This document shows positions 1-15,300 of a DNA stretch of 64,000 bases, in pieces; within the stretch, counting starts at the first letter, position 1; the number at the start of each line of letters is the position of its first letter. The notes under the pieces were generated by a model. The model saw nothing but the letters and a program-made list of their open reading frames with translations, was not told the DNA's origin and did no database searches. The stretch is from contig NC_135168.1 of NCBI RefSeq assembly GCF_041146795.1, forward strand, positions 37,062,370 to 37,126,369, in the 5' to 3' direction. The position numbers were made by a program, and so were the translations under genes. The DNA comes from Maylandia zebra (Eukaryota > Chordata > Actinopteri > Cichliformes > Cichlidae).

Positions 1-369
1 AAGCTCCAATTAATATTGTTTGACTGAGTGAAAAGAAAATGAGTCCAAATATTTTTTCTATTCCAAAAGAAAAAAAAAACCTTGTGTGGGAAAAACATAC
101 GTATGACTCACAATCTGGACGTGAATGTTTTCTATGCTGGGTAAACACATCAAATGTAGTGCATGTCTGCTAGACAAGCTCAGCTGGAGAACTATACTTT
201 AGCAGTTCACTTCTGTTGACATGCAAAAGCTACATTAGAGGTTTTTTGCTGACACTCTTCACAAAGTCAGAATCAAAGCGATGTAAATATAAAGCGCTAG
301 CAGCATGTCCTCGCCATTGTTTTAAAGTCCTTGTCAGGTTTGCTCCTTATGATGCCACAGCAAAGCTCT
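1..369. other. downstream flank of the proline-rich gene
   Basis: This lies immediately 3' of the stop codon of the minus-strand gene and is presumably its 3' UTR and flank. I see no AATAAA on the minus strand here, so the polyadenylation site is probably beyond the window edge. No repeat or gene was recognised. Confidence 0.4.
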
Positions 370-3229
<2,860 letters not shown>

Positions 3230-3990
3230 GCCTTCTTCATCTATTTGATGCTCTCTTTAGATGGATGAGATAATCTGTCAAAGCCAATTATCTGCCTCCA
3301 TCTGACCCTATGTTTATCATCCTCCTCTGTCATACCAATCCTCTGCATGTCCACCTTCACAACATCCATGAACTTCCACTGAGGTCTTTTTCTTTTCCTC
3401 CTCCCTGGAAGCACCACCATCAACACTCAACAACTTTGTCCAATACATTCTCTATCACTTCTCTGCACATGTCCAAACCATCTCAGCCTTGCCTCTCAAA
3501 CTTTGTCTCCAAACTGCTTCAAGCAGTCCCTCTGATGTACTCATTGCTAATTTAGTTCATCCTGATCACTCCCAATGAATATCTTAGCATCTTCAATTCT
3601 GCCACCTCCAGCTCCACCTCCTGTTTTTTTTGTCTGTCCCACCATCTCCAAATCATACATCACAGCAGGTCTCACTACCACCTTGTAAACCTTCTCTTTC
3701 ACTCTTGTTGCTATCCTTGTGTCACAAATCACCCCAACACTAGTCTCAAAGATGCCCTTCTTCTTCTTTTTCTTCTTCTTCACCTCTCTAGCACACTGTC
3801 TGTGGCTTTGGGTCATTGACCCAAGGCATTTAAATTCTTCCACCTTCACTAGCTCTGCTCCTTGCATACTCATATTTCCATGTGTCTCCCTCTCATTCAC
3901 ACACGTGTATTTTCTCTTGCTTTCATCGACTTTCATTCCTCTTCTCTCTTGTGTGTACCTCGCTCCAGTGCATACCATAATTGTCACATG
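3230..3990 (-). mobile_element. degenerate RTE-like LINE fragment (C-terminal region of the polyprotein)
   Basis: Minus-strand frames show the peptides typical of the C-terminal end of fish RTE-type non-LTR elements: a VKEKVYKVVVRPAVMYDLE segment, a region around WFGH-type residues, and an LPGRRKRKRPQWKFMDVVK segment followed by RVRWRQIIG. The pieces lie in different frames and are interrupted by stops and by a TTC-rich tract near 3,760, so the copy is dead. A shorter fragment of the same family lies at 62,590-62,865 in the same orientation. The family call is from recalled peptide patterns; an alignment to curated RTE elements would settle it. Confidence 0.6.
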
Positions 3991-6904
3991 TCCAAAATGA
4001 CATACAAGTTAACGTCACATGGTTAGCCATCACATGACTTCAAGATCTCAGTGTGTGTGTTGATGCAACATGGATCATATTAAATAAGAAAAAAAAGCAT
4101 ACTTGGACTGTTACCTTGGGGGTCTGACTTTTGCTATTTCCCATTCAAGAAAAGTCTACCAGTAACTGATGCAGAAAAAATGCAAAGGGGTGAAAAAATC
4201 CATCAGAATGCAAGAAACGAAGTGTGTGGAGCTCAAAATTTCCTGGGGGAAGACCCTGAGATCCCACAACTAATGTGTCTCCTTCCATTTACCAATGAAA
4301 CCTACTCCTGTGATCACTCACGTTTCCACTGGCTGTGAAGCATGCAGGTACAGTGCATGAAAATGCAAATGAACAGTTAAGCACTCTCAAACATGTTCAG
4401 TGCAACAAGCACACACATGCTCACACACACACACACATATACACACACAGACATGCTCACAGACATACCATGACACACAACGGCCTGCACTGTTTCCTTT
4501 AGCAGAGCTTATCATTACGCTAACCAGCCTTACATAACGGCAAAAGCTGCTTGTGTCAAACGGAGGCGGCACGGCATATTCTCCCAGCTCCTTGGCTTTC
4601 TGAATACCTGAATGCGAGTGTGTGACAGAAAGTGCTCAAGCTAGTGTGCAAGAGCAAGTCAGTGTCAGCTGTGTGTGCCTGGGCATGCATATATAAGCGT
4701 ATGTGTGTGTGCATGTGTAGGTGTGCTTGCGTATGGGCAGATGCGTTTGTTTGTTTGTGTGTGTTGTTATTCTGGGCATGAAAAGGAGGACGGCTAAAGA
4801 CGGAGGGAAAGAAAGGATGTAGGGGGAGGAGGGAACGGGGTAGAAAGATGTTCTCCGCTGTGTGTGCTTGTGCATTTGGTGCATTCAGTGTCTTCATGAT
4901 GAATACATGTGTTTGTGGGCTTCCTGAACGTGGGAGTATGGGGGCTTAGTAGTGTCAGAGGAGTAATCCACTGGGGGAAGGGCTCCGTGCTTTCCTCCTC
5001 CACCACTAAGCCTTATGGAGAAGAACAGCAAGAGAGTGCACTCAACCCTTTCCCCGGGCCACTTCTCCAGGGATATATGCAAAAGCTAGAGCTTTTTCGC
5101 ACACATCACCCGCCCCACCTCCTTTTTTGCCTTTCCCATCTGTTCAGTGTGTCACATCCCTGCGTTGCCATCATTACTGCTATTAGCAACTCTAATGTGT
5201 CACTGTTGCCGAGGTTTATCACCTCTCTCTTATAAAACGTCTCCTCTGCTGTTTGTAATGCTGTCACCTGGATCTTTCATTTTGGTCAAATCAAAGCGCA
5301 CCATTTATTCCCACACGCAGACTAAATAAAGCCATGAAACAGCTTGTAGGGCCTTAAATAAAGCTGGGTTGATATTAACAGTCAATTGAAATAAAAATAA
5401 AGGATTTTCTTTGACTTGTGTAATTATAAAGAGGTTAAAAAAGGCAATGATAAATGTCAAATGGCCACTTGAACAAATCATTCTCATAATAAAATGCCCA
5501 GCTTTTGAGCAGAAATAAATATGTTTACATCGTGGTGCAAAAAATGCTTTTAGTCTGTATGGCTAATTTACCCACTTTATAACAACAGGAGAAGACGTGA
5601 TTCTTTTTAATTAGTAGTAATTTTTAATATTAGTGGCCACTTTGAGTGACAGGTAGCTGATGATACAGGTGGCTGTGTTGCTAGCTAGCTTCACCGCTAC
5701 TGTTTATGTTAATGCCTTTTGGCCTATTTTAATGCAATAATATCAGACAAATAGCATGGCTCACTGTGTGGTTAACAGTTCTAAGAAGTCCATGTTCCAT
5801 CTTTGGTGAGGTAAATACTGGGATTTTTATCAGTATGTTAGTAAGAACTGATTAACTGGTATCTGTGCCATATAGGCTCTGTTGACATTTTGCTAACCAA
5901 ACATGCTAATGTTAGCTGATAACGCTCTCCGATAGCTGATGATTGCTAATTCTTTCCTTGTTGAAATGTTCACTTTTTACTCCAAACACACCAAGGTCGC
6001 CATCAAACTAAAGTCAAGGCTTTAGTATGTTCACAGACTGCTGTGTGACTTCATGTTTGCGGCTGAAATCTGGGATCTGGGGAGGCCAATAGTTCTGTGT
6101 GCATAGCTCAGCCTTTTCTCCCTGCTTTCCTTCTTTAAGAATGGCTTCTTGACAGCCACCCTGCCACTGAGACCATTTCTGATGAGGCTTTGATGAACAG
6201 TTGATGGATCAACTGATGATCTCTCAGGTCCCGTGTCAGGTCTTTGCTAGAATTGAGCCCTGAAGCTGAAGCGCACAGATGTTGCCATAACAAAGCTGGG
6301 AAGTAATGGCTAGAGGGAATCATTAGCAAGCTAAACCTCAAATTTCCATGCTACTAAAAGTTCACTGAACTGAATAATTTTATAAGTTAAATATTCAAGG
6401 GACTGCTAATGCTGTACATAGACAGCATGATAGATGGACTTTGTTTCCATTTCTAAAAACTAAGCCAATGCTGGTGTGCCTCAAATGTGTTTTCTTTTTA
6501 ATGGCCAGGAGGGGGCTACTACTCTTTTTATAGAAAAAAAATTGAGATCATGCTGAATAAAGCGTTATGTCTGTTTTACAAATTAAAAAAGATGTATATA
6601 CACTCTATATAAGAGCTGATATCCCTGTGCTGATGTTGTTCCTGCATCATCATAATGTCTGTCCATGTCAATATAGTTGTGATGTCATAGCGTTGTGATG
6701 TTTATATGAAACTATCTTCTAGAAGATATAGTAAGCATTTCAAGTGTTTTCTTTATTAATTTATACAATATGATAAATATTTTATCAAGTCTGGCCAAAT
6801 TTAGGTTACTAATGTTGGTTTGCTAGTGATAATTTATAAAAGCATTAGCTAACTTCTTGGCTAACACTAACTGAATGCTCAAACAACGTCATTAGCAAGT
6901 TGCA
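3991..6904. other. non-coding, with CA/TG-rich microsatellite patches
   Basis: Imperfect CA tracts occur at about 4,410-4,450 and TG-rich stretches at 4,660-4,760. The remainder is AT-rich sequence with scattered GCTAAT/TAGCTA words. The overlapping frames here are read from the microsatellites and are not genes. Nothing else was recognised. Confidence 0.5.
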
Positions 6905-8886
6905 ATATTGAACAGAGGCGGAGCCAGACATTTGAAACACCCGGGGCCTAGCCCAAAGAGTAGTATGCATGTGGGATTTTTTTTTTTTTTTTTTTTTTTT
7001 GGGGGGGGTGTAGAAATGACTGAAAGATTAATAGGCTCTGTTCAAAAAAGAATGACTTCATATAGGGAAAAATATATATCACATGTGCAGGACACCTTAA
7101 ACTAGTTTTTTAATTAAGCAGCAAGGCAGAACAAGGTCAGGGCTGTATCAAGACACGAGGACTAAACCCCAATTCAACCAGACCCAGAACTGATCCAGAA
7201 TTAAAACAGGACTACAACAGTTCAAAATCAGGACTACTGAGGACTTAACCAAGACATAACCACAATCAGAACTAGATGATAGCAGCACTAAAAATCATCA
7301 TAGACCTGCACTACACTTATTTTTTAATTCTACCAAAGTCCACTATTTAGATTGAGAAAAGTTTATATAATTATTTAGCCTTGTTGTGCAAACAAGCCTG
7401 CATAACTTAATAAATACAGAATTTGAAAAATAACAAACCTAAAAAGAAACACTAGGTACGAGATACATGAGTACCTATGATACAGTGATACTTTTGGTAA
7501 ACAACCATTTGACTAACATGTGTGTCTCACCTGCTCTTGTTCATCTGTTCTGTCCTCGTTCTCCTCTCTCTCCCTCTTTGTGCTGACAATCATCAAATAT
7601 ACAGTTGAAACCAGATATTTACTCTTCAGATAAAAACACTTTTTTAATTGTAACATCAAATCAGACTAAATGTTTATTTTTTTAGATTGATAAATATAAA
7701 AACATATTTGTTAACTTTAAGAGTAAAGAGAGAAACTATCTGTGTTTCTTAATTGCAAATGGCACCAAATTGTATTCAAACTGAGCCACATTTATGGAGC
7801 TCCACAGTTCTTTTCCTGGTGTTTTGTTGACATCTCTTGATTTTCCCATGTCAAAGAAACAGCCTCTGTGTTTTGCCTTATATGCATCCACAGGTGTGCC
7901 ACCAATTTACTCACATGGACTCTACTAACCTATCAGAAGCTTCTTCAGCTCAGAATGGAATCGTCTGCAGTTTTCTTATTAATTAACAATAAATTTAGTG
8001 TACATGTACTCCTACATTTGATGAAAGTGATAAAAATAGCTCTGTCTCTCTTTATTCTGAAATTTAACTAATTCAAAATATATTTCAATATTTATCTAAA
8101 ACAAAAATTTACTCTAAATTGATGTTGTACAGTAAAAATGTTTTATGTTTTCTCCCTAAAGTGTAAATATCTGGTTACAAATGTGAATATCCTGCTGTGT
8201 ACTGAAATCCCTCTTGTTTTGCATAGAAATATACTGAACAACATACAAAGCATAATATATAAAATAACATTTACCTGAGTTTTTTCTTTGAAAGAAGCCT
8301 CTAATGTCCATTCTTATATTTCAGTACATAACTGAAACCGATTTAGTCGGGGAGGGTAAGAACTGAAAATATGAAATAAACACACGTAAGCTAAGACTCT
8401 AAAAAAATAGCATTTGTTCGGCTTTTCATTTCGCCATTTGTTGATTCACTTGAAGAGCAAGTAACGTAATATTGGTCAAGTGATCAGTTTCATATCAATC
8501 TTTCGTGATGCACCGTCATATTTACATTATTTGTACGGTACGAATGATTTGCTTTGGTACCTGCTCAAACTTAAGCTCTCCTTAGTACGGCTGGCTCTGT
8601 TTCTCCAACAGCGCACTCACGGGCAGCAGCTGCCCCGCCCCCTCGCTCAGTCGCTTAGTGCCTGAGCTCGGATCATACCAATATCAGGGGGGATTCACAC
8701 ACAGTCGTAAATTCCCACAGTGTGCACTATGTGCTTCGAATATTGTGTGTACTTTTTGTTTTATACAGTTGTCAGCCAGGCATCTAACTATGAAAAAATT
8801 ACACTCCAAAATACCCCGGGCTTCTGACAAAACAACCCGGGCTTAAGCCCCGTAAGCCACCCCCCCGCTCCGCCCCTGATATTGAA
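6905..8886. mobile_element. non-autonomous hAT element with intact 8-bp target duplication
   Basis: The element runs from 6,913 to 8,878 and is bounded by ATATTGAA at 6,905-6,912 and again at 8,879-8,886, the 8-bp duplication expected of hAT transposition. Its ends are inverted: CAGAGGCGGAGCC on the left and, read inward from the right, CAGGGGCGGAGCG. GC-rich subterminal sequence with CCCGGG follows at both ends. A T/G homopolymer (6,977-7,007) sits inside the left end. A Tc1-like copy is nested at 7,602-8,183. No hAT transposase frame is left. The duplication being perfect suggests a fairly recent insertion. Confidence 0.85.
7602..8183. mobile_element. non-autonomous Tc1/mariner-like element nested in the hAT copy
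   Basis: It begins TA-CAGTTGAAACCAGATATTTAC and ends with the inverted counterpart (GTAAATATCTGGTTACAAATG), so terminal inverted repeats of about 20 bp are visible with a few mismatches. The interior contains a segment (ATGCATCCACAGGTGTGCC, then ATCAGAAGCTTCT) like the 3' non-coding region of salmonid and other fish Tc1 elements. No transposase ORF remains. The right-hand TA duplication appears mutated (TG). The element is younger than its hAT host because it interrupts it. Confidence 0.7.
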
Positions 8887-10779
8887 CCTGGAACATGTGC
8901 AGTTTCGTTGGTTTCACAGTGAGAAGTGTTTTACCCTCATCAAGTTTAGTTTCATAACAACAAAATGGTGATGGAGACAATGTTCAATATGAGGCTTTTT
9001 AACAGCAGGTGACATCATAGTGGCTGCAGCCATCTTTTACACCGTCTGTTAGTAGCCTACAAATGTTTATGATATGTTGGTTTGTTGAAAAAAAGAGGAA
9101 AAACTTTCATATTGCACTGGCTTTAAAGTCCCTAAATGCTTTGTTGTGCTTGGATGTTTCGTCAAAATATATCTGCTACTCACACAAGGTCAATTAATAA
9201 AAATTTAATTGAAATCCTAAAAACAGTAGATGAGTGTAGAACAAAGCTGCGTATCAGCAGCCACGACCGGGTCAATCAGCTTGCCGGTACTTTTTAAAAT
9301 TCACTGCGACCGCTGACAGGTGTCGTGGCCTGAGGATGGAGAGACTGGCAAACAAGAGGACATCATCATCTCCATGGAAACGGCACAATGATGTGCAGGA
9401 GCCAGAGCTGCACAAATGCATAGTAATGTCTCTCAGACTGAGAGGAGCATTTTATCCTTTGTGGAGATGTACATATGGCTGTATCCTGCTGTTTCAAAGG
9501 AAACTGCACGCTACATAGTTTTGCCAATTGCAGCATGTTCCATATCTAATTACCTCGTATTCAGCTCAGATTTCCATCTCTGTTTTGTCAAACGATCTGC
9601 ATGGTGCCTAATGACAGTGCGAGCGTCGCCTCCTACAGTCGCCTCTTTCATTGTCCTTTTTATCTCTGATTGACGACAAGCAAATACATACGGGGGTGTA
9701 ATCAGACATAGTAATATTCTATTCTTCACATCAACTTTACATGCTGGGGCATAAACAGAGCTGCCTATGTCAAAATCACTGGAGTGCGCTCACAAGTCTC
9801 AGAGCAATTACAAATCTGTCAATCTGCATAATGTGGAGGAAATGCCTGATGTAAACAGCTGGAGACCAGAGAGTTGCTGCTATGTAAGAAAACTTAAAAA
9901 GGGGAGTAAAGGTCAGAGGAAAGAGAGGGTGAAATAGTGGGAAAAGTTTGGAACAAATTTACAAGCGCTAAATTTCTAACAGATACGGTGTTTCACTGCA
10001 TTTAGAAAAGACCAGAACATTTTTCTTATTTCTGCATGCTTGCACGTATTCAGTCTGAGTGTCTGCTGATTCACCTGCCTCAAGTACCTCCTCTTTATCT
10101 TCGCTTTCCTTTCAAAACCCTGAGCTGCTACCTGGCTCCCACAGGGCATAACCAGCCTGCCTAAGCACCCTAAAGTCCATCCTGGCACCCCTCGGCTCCT
10201 GCAGCTACTGTGCCACCTGCTTCCTCTTTCCTCCTGCCTGCTTTCAGCAAAGTCCAACCCTATCCTGGGCTGCAGCACTAAGACCAATCCTGACTGTTCA
10301 GATTACTGATAATTAGAGGGACAGATTAGAGCCCAAGTCTCCAGATGGCCAAGGTGAATCCTATTCTAATGACAGCACTCACAGACACTGTGAGCTCCTT
10401 TAGACCAGCACAGACACAGAAACGCTCAGTCGCATGTTTTTTCCAGTTCTGTCATTAATGGATGGCATGAAAATCAAATTCAACAAATTTGAATAATTCA
10501 TTGTTGAGAGATATTTGTTTGCATAGGAACATTGGAATAGATCATTTTATTCCTCAAAATGGATAAACTAAGCCCGATTACCAACATGCAATATAAAACT
10601 TTAAAAACACTGTCGTATAGCCTTTATAATAAATGTATTTATAAAGGGTGGGGTTAATACACCTGAATTTATTACAGAATAAGAACAAATTCTAGAGATA
10701 TCAGTAGAGAAACATAATACAGCTCTATATTGCTCTTTACTCTCTGTTGACTTTTAAAGAGATATATCCAGCGAGCAGC
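8887..10779. other. non-coding, nothing clearly recognised
   Basis: No frame looks like an exon. A short stretch at about 9,005-9,050 (GTGACATCATAGTGGCTGCAG and onward) resembles ends of a common fish DNA-element family, but it is too short to name. Confidence 0.35.
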
Positions 10780-11100
10780 ACTTCACTGGGCGAAAATGCC
10801 AGAGAAGATTGGCCAGACTGCTTTGAGGTTAAGCGCAGCAACAGCATAACCACTTGTCATAACTAAGGTATGCAGAAGAGCATGGCTGAATGCACAACAC
10901 AGCCTTAAAGCACAGGCTCAACAAAATTGGACCATGGAAAAACATTGCCTGGTTTGATGAGTCTCGGAATTTGGTGTAATTGGCATGAAAGCATGGATCT
11001 GTCCTGCCTTGTATATCAATGGTTCAGGCTGGTTCCCAAAGCTCACATCAGCTTAAAGTGGTTTCTAGCAAGGTGTAACTGTACAGGAGTACCTGCGGTG
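10780..11100 (+). mobile_element. Tc1-like transposase relic, internally deleted
   Basis: The sequence reads in the order of a Tc1-type element: GGTATGCAGAAGAGCAT, then TTGGACCATGG...AACATTGCCTGG (the NWT...W transposase region) with GATGAGTCTCG (DESR motif), then CATGAAAGCATGGATC and CAGGCTGG. Much of the middle and the end is missing and stops interrupt it. It belongs to the same family as the relics at 20.35 and 22.88 kb, which share these words. No inverted termini were found. Confidence 0.65.
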
Positions 11101-11209
11101 GCTACTAGAGTTAAAATGGCCCATTAATAAGTATTAATGGGCCATTAATAAGTATTATTAATAACTCTAATAATTAGAGTTAAATCAGCATTTTGTTAGT
11201 ATCTGATTA

Positions 11210-12300
11210 AAAAACCACAGGACACGATAATGGCAGTTGTTACCCAACGTGGCTCTTGGTGACACTGTCATGGTCCTGGGTCTCTTGACCCAGCGTTTTA
11301 AGTTTGAGTTTATTTTGTTCATTAGGTTATCTAAGTTCATTTGGTTATTAGACTCCTTGTGTTTTCTTCCCCTGTATTTAAGTTTCCCCTCAACCTTCGT
11401 GTTTCATGCTGCGTGTCTTATGTTATCAAGTTTGTATTATCATGTCTGTCTCATGTTTCCTGTTTTATTTTGAAGGAGTCGTGTGTTCTTTGTTCATTGT
11501 ATTTAGTTTCACTTCCCTTGTCCTGTCATTAGGCTCATGTCAGTCAGCTGTTCCTCCATGTGTTCCCACTTCCCCTAATCACCTGCTGTGTATTTAAGTC
11601 CTCTATTTTCAGTGTGTGATTGTCAGGTCGTCTGTTGTTCATGCCATGCTTCCAAGTTTCTTGTCTAGGTTTTTCTTATTGTTTGTTTAGATTCCCCAGT
11701 TTAGGTTTGTGTTAATTTTGCTTCAGTTTGCCTTGCCCCTTGTTTGTACCTTTTCTACCAGCCATATTAAACGGCTCACCTTTTGTTAACATTCAAGTTT
11801 TGTTCCCTGTTCCTTGGAGTCTGCATTTTGGGTCCTTTTTTTCAATTCATACAGTCTGCCCTCGCCAGACTGTGACAGACACATCAAGGAAACAGCTGAC
11901 GCAATGGCCTCTGGAGTGAAAGCATTTGGTGGCTCTATTGTGCTGAACTAGACATTTTACTGGTGTGGTTTGCCCCCCGAGAGGAACGTGTCATTACAAA
12001 TCTGTACAAAGTTTTTCTGCGCGATCATTATTATCCTATCATTAAAAGTTTCTATCATGATGGCAGTCTTCTTTCCCAGAATGACAACTCCCCCCGTCTA
12101 TAGGGCATGCGGGTTCACTGTTTTGATGAGAATGAAAATGATATGAATTATATGCTTCACAGTCAGCAGAGCTCAAAATAATTAAACACCTACGGGAGAT
12201 TTTGTACCAAGTGTTAGCACTGTCCACCAGCGCCATCAAAACACAAAATGAGGGAATATCTTTTGATTTAACTGTGATTTTTTTCCAGGGAAGTTACAGA
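11210..12300 (+). mobile_element. second Tc1-like transposase relic, split by a solo LTR
   Basis: Removing the LTR and one copy of its 5-bp duplication leaves a continuous frame across the junction (NGSCYPTWLLVT then HQGNS). To the right, further frames contain PREERVITNLYKVFLRDHYYP, SFYHDGSLLSQND, then FDENENDMNYML and IIKHLREI, which match the order of the catalytic half of fish Tc1 transposases. Stops and shifts make it inactive. This subfamily differs from the relics at 10.8, 20.4 and 22.9 kb. Confidence 0.7.
11266..11877 (+). mobile_element. solo LTR of a gypsy-type retrotransposon
   Basis: The 612-bp unit starts TGTCATGGTCCTGGG and ends CAGACTGTGACA (TG...CA with short inverted TGTCA/TGACA ends). 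It is flanked by the direct 5-bp repeat GACAC at 11,261-11,265 and 11,878-11,882. No internal coding region or second LTR is present, so this is what remains after LTR-LTR recombination. The orientation is assumed plus from the TATTTAAGTCC box (about 11,590) and an ATTAAA-type signal near 11,765. The gypsy call rests on the duplication length and the TGTCATGGTC start; a library match would confirm it. Confidence 0.85.
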
Positions 12301-15300
12301 CCCTTGGAGAATGAATGCCAAGAAGTACTTCCCTTTAATTTGTCAAGTTTTACGTAAAATAGAATCATTGCATTTCTTTTAACATGCCGATTGAGGCAGC
12401 TTCCACCCTGCCTTTCCCAATCTATTACATCTCCATTTTGGCCTAATTGTGCCTCTTTTCTTTTAAAATTGCTCCTGCCTCGTCACATATTTATAGTCTC
12501 CGTGGGACTGTATATGCCAAGCTTTGCCACTTCAGTTCTTCCTTTTTGTTGCTTACACTTATCCTACAATTTCCCCGTTGACACTTTCACTTACTATACA
12601 ACTTATATCGTGCTTCTTCATTCCACTCATGCTCTTGCTCAGTGCCTGCACAGAGCCGCCATTTCCGTGTTGGAGAATTGCGCCGACAAAGGGAAAAACA
12701 AACTGGCAATGCAGGGAGAGTAATGAGATAACAGCACTGTAAATCAGTAGTGATTCCAGGTTGTCGCTTCCCCCCTGACGTGACCATCTCCTGTCCTAGC
12801 ACAATGAAGTCCCTCCTGTCCCCCCCCCCCTTCCCTTGTCATTCGGGGTGAAAATGTTTTGTGACAGCTGCTCTCTGTAGGAGCTGAGAATGAGGGGAAG
12901 CCAGGCATGTGGAGAAGCTGGAGGACAGAGCGATACAAGTGAATAAGGTACACATCTGGCTCGGTGCCTGACTCACTATAAATAGCCCAACACACACACA
13001 ATGAGACCAAGAAGTCCCAAGCCAGTGTTACTGTACTCCCTAAATGTTGGCTTGCATGGCAGCAATAGCAAACAAGGGGTGAACACACACACACAGACAT
13101 TTTGATGGAGAACACAGCGGTGCACCTCAGGCCGCTGCTACCCCCCGCCCAGGTTGGTCAGTGCTACTCCAAGGTAATTATCAGCAATGATGTTGTTCTA
13201 TATGAGCATGTTCTTCTCTTTGTTTTAATTGCCATCAAGAGAGGAGGAGGGAGGTAAATGCCTTATTTGCCTGCTAATGCATTTTAAACTGTTCTCAAAG
13301 AAGAGTGAAAACAAGGCAGTCGATTAGATCTAAAACCTCACGGCCCAGAATCAAAATCCCAGCACGGGAGTTGTGTTGCACATCTTCTCGTTGCAACTTC
13401 CCTCTCCCCGCGAGCGCGCGTGTCCGTGTGAGCGTGCGTTTAGAGATGCCAACTGCACGCTCAGCATGTTTGTGTGAGAGGGAGTGGACCTCAGTCGCAC
13501 TGACGCACCCGAAACGGAGGCCTGTCCAACCTGTCATCCAAAAAAAAAACAAAAAAAAAACAAAAAACACACAAGCGTAAAGGCAACAGAACAAAACAAC
13601 AAGAGCCAAATTATCCTGGCAGACAGATCCAAAAGCAGACGAGGCAGTGAGACATAAACAAGTACAGCCACATGGCTGCAGCTGAAGGCTCAGAATGAAC
13701 AGGAACAGCAGCTTTCAGACATCTGAGGTGCTGAGAAATTGACTCACCCTTGTCTTGTCACTCTCACACATGCAATATGTCTCTCCCCGAAAAAGAAAGA
13801 TGTAGTCTAGGAATCTTGGCTAAGTTTAGTCAGCTTAATGGTGAAGTTCATGAATCACAAACAGATGATAAAAAATACTGTTTCTTCCTTATGGTAAAGA
13901 TCAACAACCCCCCATTTGTGCTGGTTTCATGCTACAGATTGATAGTGATAGCAACTATACTGAGTGTGCTCTTGATTCTGCAGTGTATCCCTTGGGTGCA
14001 GTGTGACTGAATCTCTTTGGGGGTGCTGATGGAGCTGACAGGCCGCAGAGGAGCATCTTACAGCACAGTCCTCCCCTTCTCCAAATAACAGGAAGAGAGA
14101 TCAGATGGGAACACCGAATCCTTGTCAAATAAATACCCCCGCAGTCTCCCAAATATCTATCTCTCTGTGCCCCATTTTCCAATCCCCATTTCCTTTGACG
14201 TGCATCTGTTCCTGTTCTCTTCTGCCTTCTTCCCCTCTTTTTCCAAATAGAGAATGCAATGACCCAGCTGGCTCCGAGACAAGGATCATCCTCAGAGAGG
14301 GAAAAGAGACAGGGCCAAAGCATGTTGTCATGTAGAGCAGCCTACAGTAGCAAAAGCTTGGGTCAAATCACTGCCTGAAGGCACGCAGAGAAGCCAGTCT
14401 CGCACTCATTCTCGAATCCTTCGACTTTAGTGACAAATGAGTCCTCATAAATGTGAAAATCTGCGCTTGAAACAACAACAAATGATTGATTTCATTTGAT
14501 AATTTGTTGTGTGACAAGCTGAAATTTGGCAATCTGCTGCGTTCCCCCCCCCAAAACATGAAGAAGCAAAAGGTCATGGTAAAATATCTTTATTGTGACA
14601 CTCTGAATATGAATAGGCATACTGTGGCGACACAGTGAGAACCTGCTGCCTTTGCAAGCACACGAGCAGACAATGCTACACTTTTCAACCACGTGTTTCA
14701 CAAGACACATTTAAAAAAAAAAGAAAAAAAACACCACTGAATTTCAGCGCGCACATTTCGTCTGGTCTGTGGATGCTCTGAATGTCAGCGTCTGAATGTC
14801 AACGTTTCCACGCATCTCGCTGCTGCTGTTGAATCTCAAGGAATTTGCGCTGACGAGAGGAGGAGAGGTTAAGGAGGCCAGTGCCTGAAATTTCACACGA
14901 AGGCATGTTTCTCCATGTTTGCGCTAATGACTGACCTTGGCACTCCCGTGTTGCTGTAGTCCGCCGGAGGACAGCGACAGAGGAATGCTGCCTGTGACTG
15001 TGTTTATTTGGGCTGGAGAGACACTGCAGGCACAGTATTGTCCTGGTCTCTGAGGATTTGTCATGCATTCCAGAGCGGGCGGGGGGGATCATTTTTTTTC
15101 TCCCTGAATTAGAGAGCAACATAAATTTTTCACAAAGTTTTGTGAAGCTCATTAGCTATGCTTTTATCAAGGCCAGAGTGAGATCAGGTTTAGAGGTCTT
15201 ATACTAAGATAATTAGCATGAGATAATCGCTCGGTAGAGAACTTCTGAGACAGAGTTTATAAAAAGACACGTGACTGCCTCACATACATAACCCTTAAGT

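Noticed and set aside
4387-4897. Several overlapping His/Thr- and Cys/Val-rich minus-strand frames
   Set aside because: They are translations of CA/TG microsatellite sequence.
14799-15152. 117-codon minus-strand frame with a Gln-rich end
   Set aside because: Considered as a possible upstream exon of the proline-rich gene, but the borders do not give clean splice sites in frame and the content is not recognisable.
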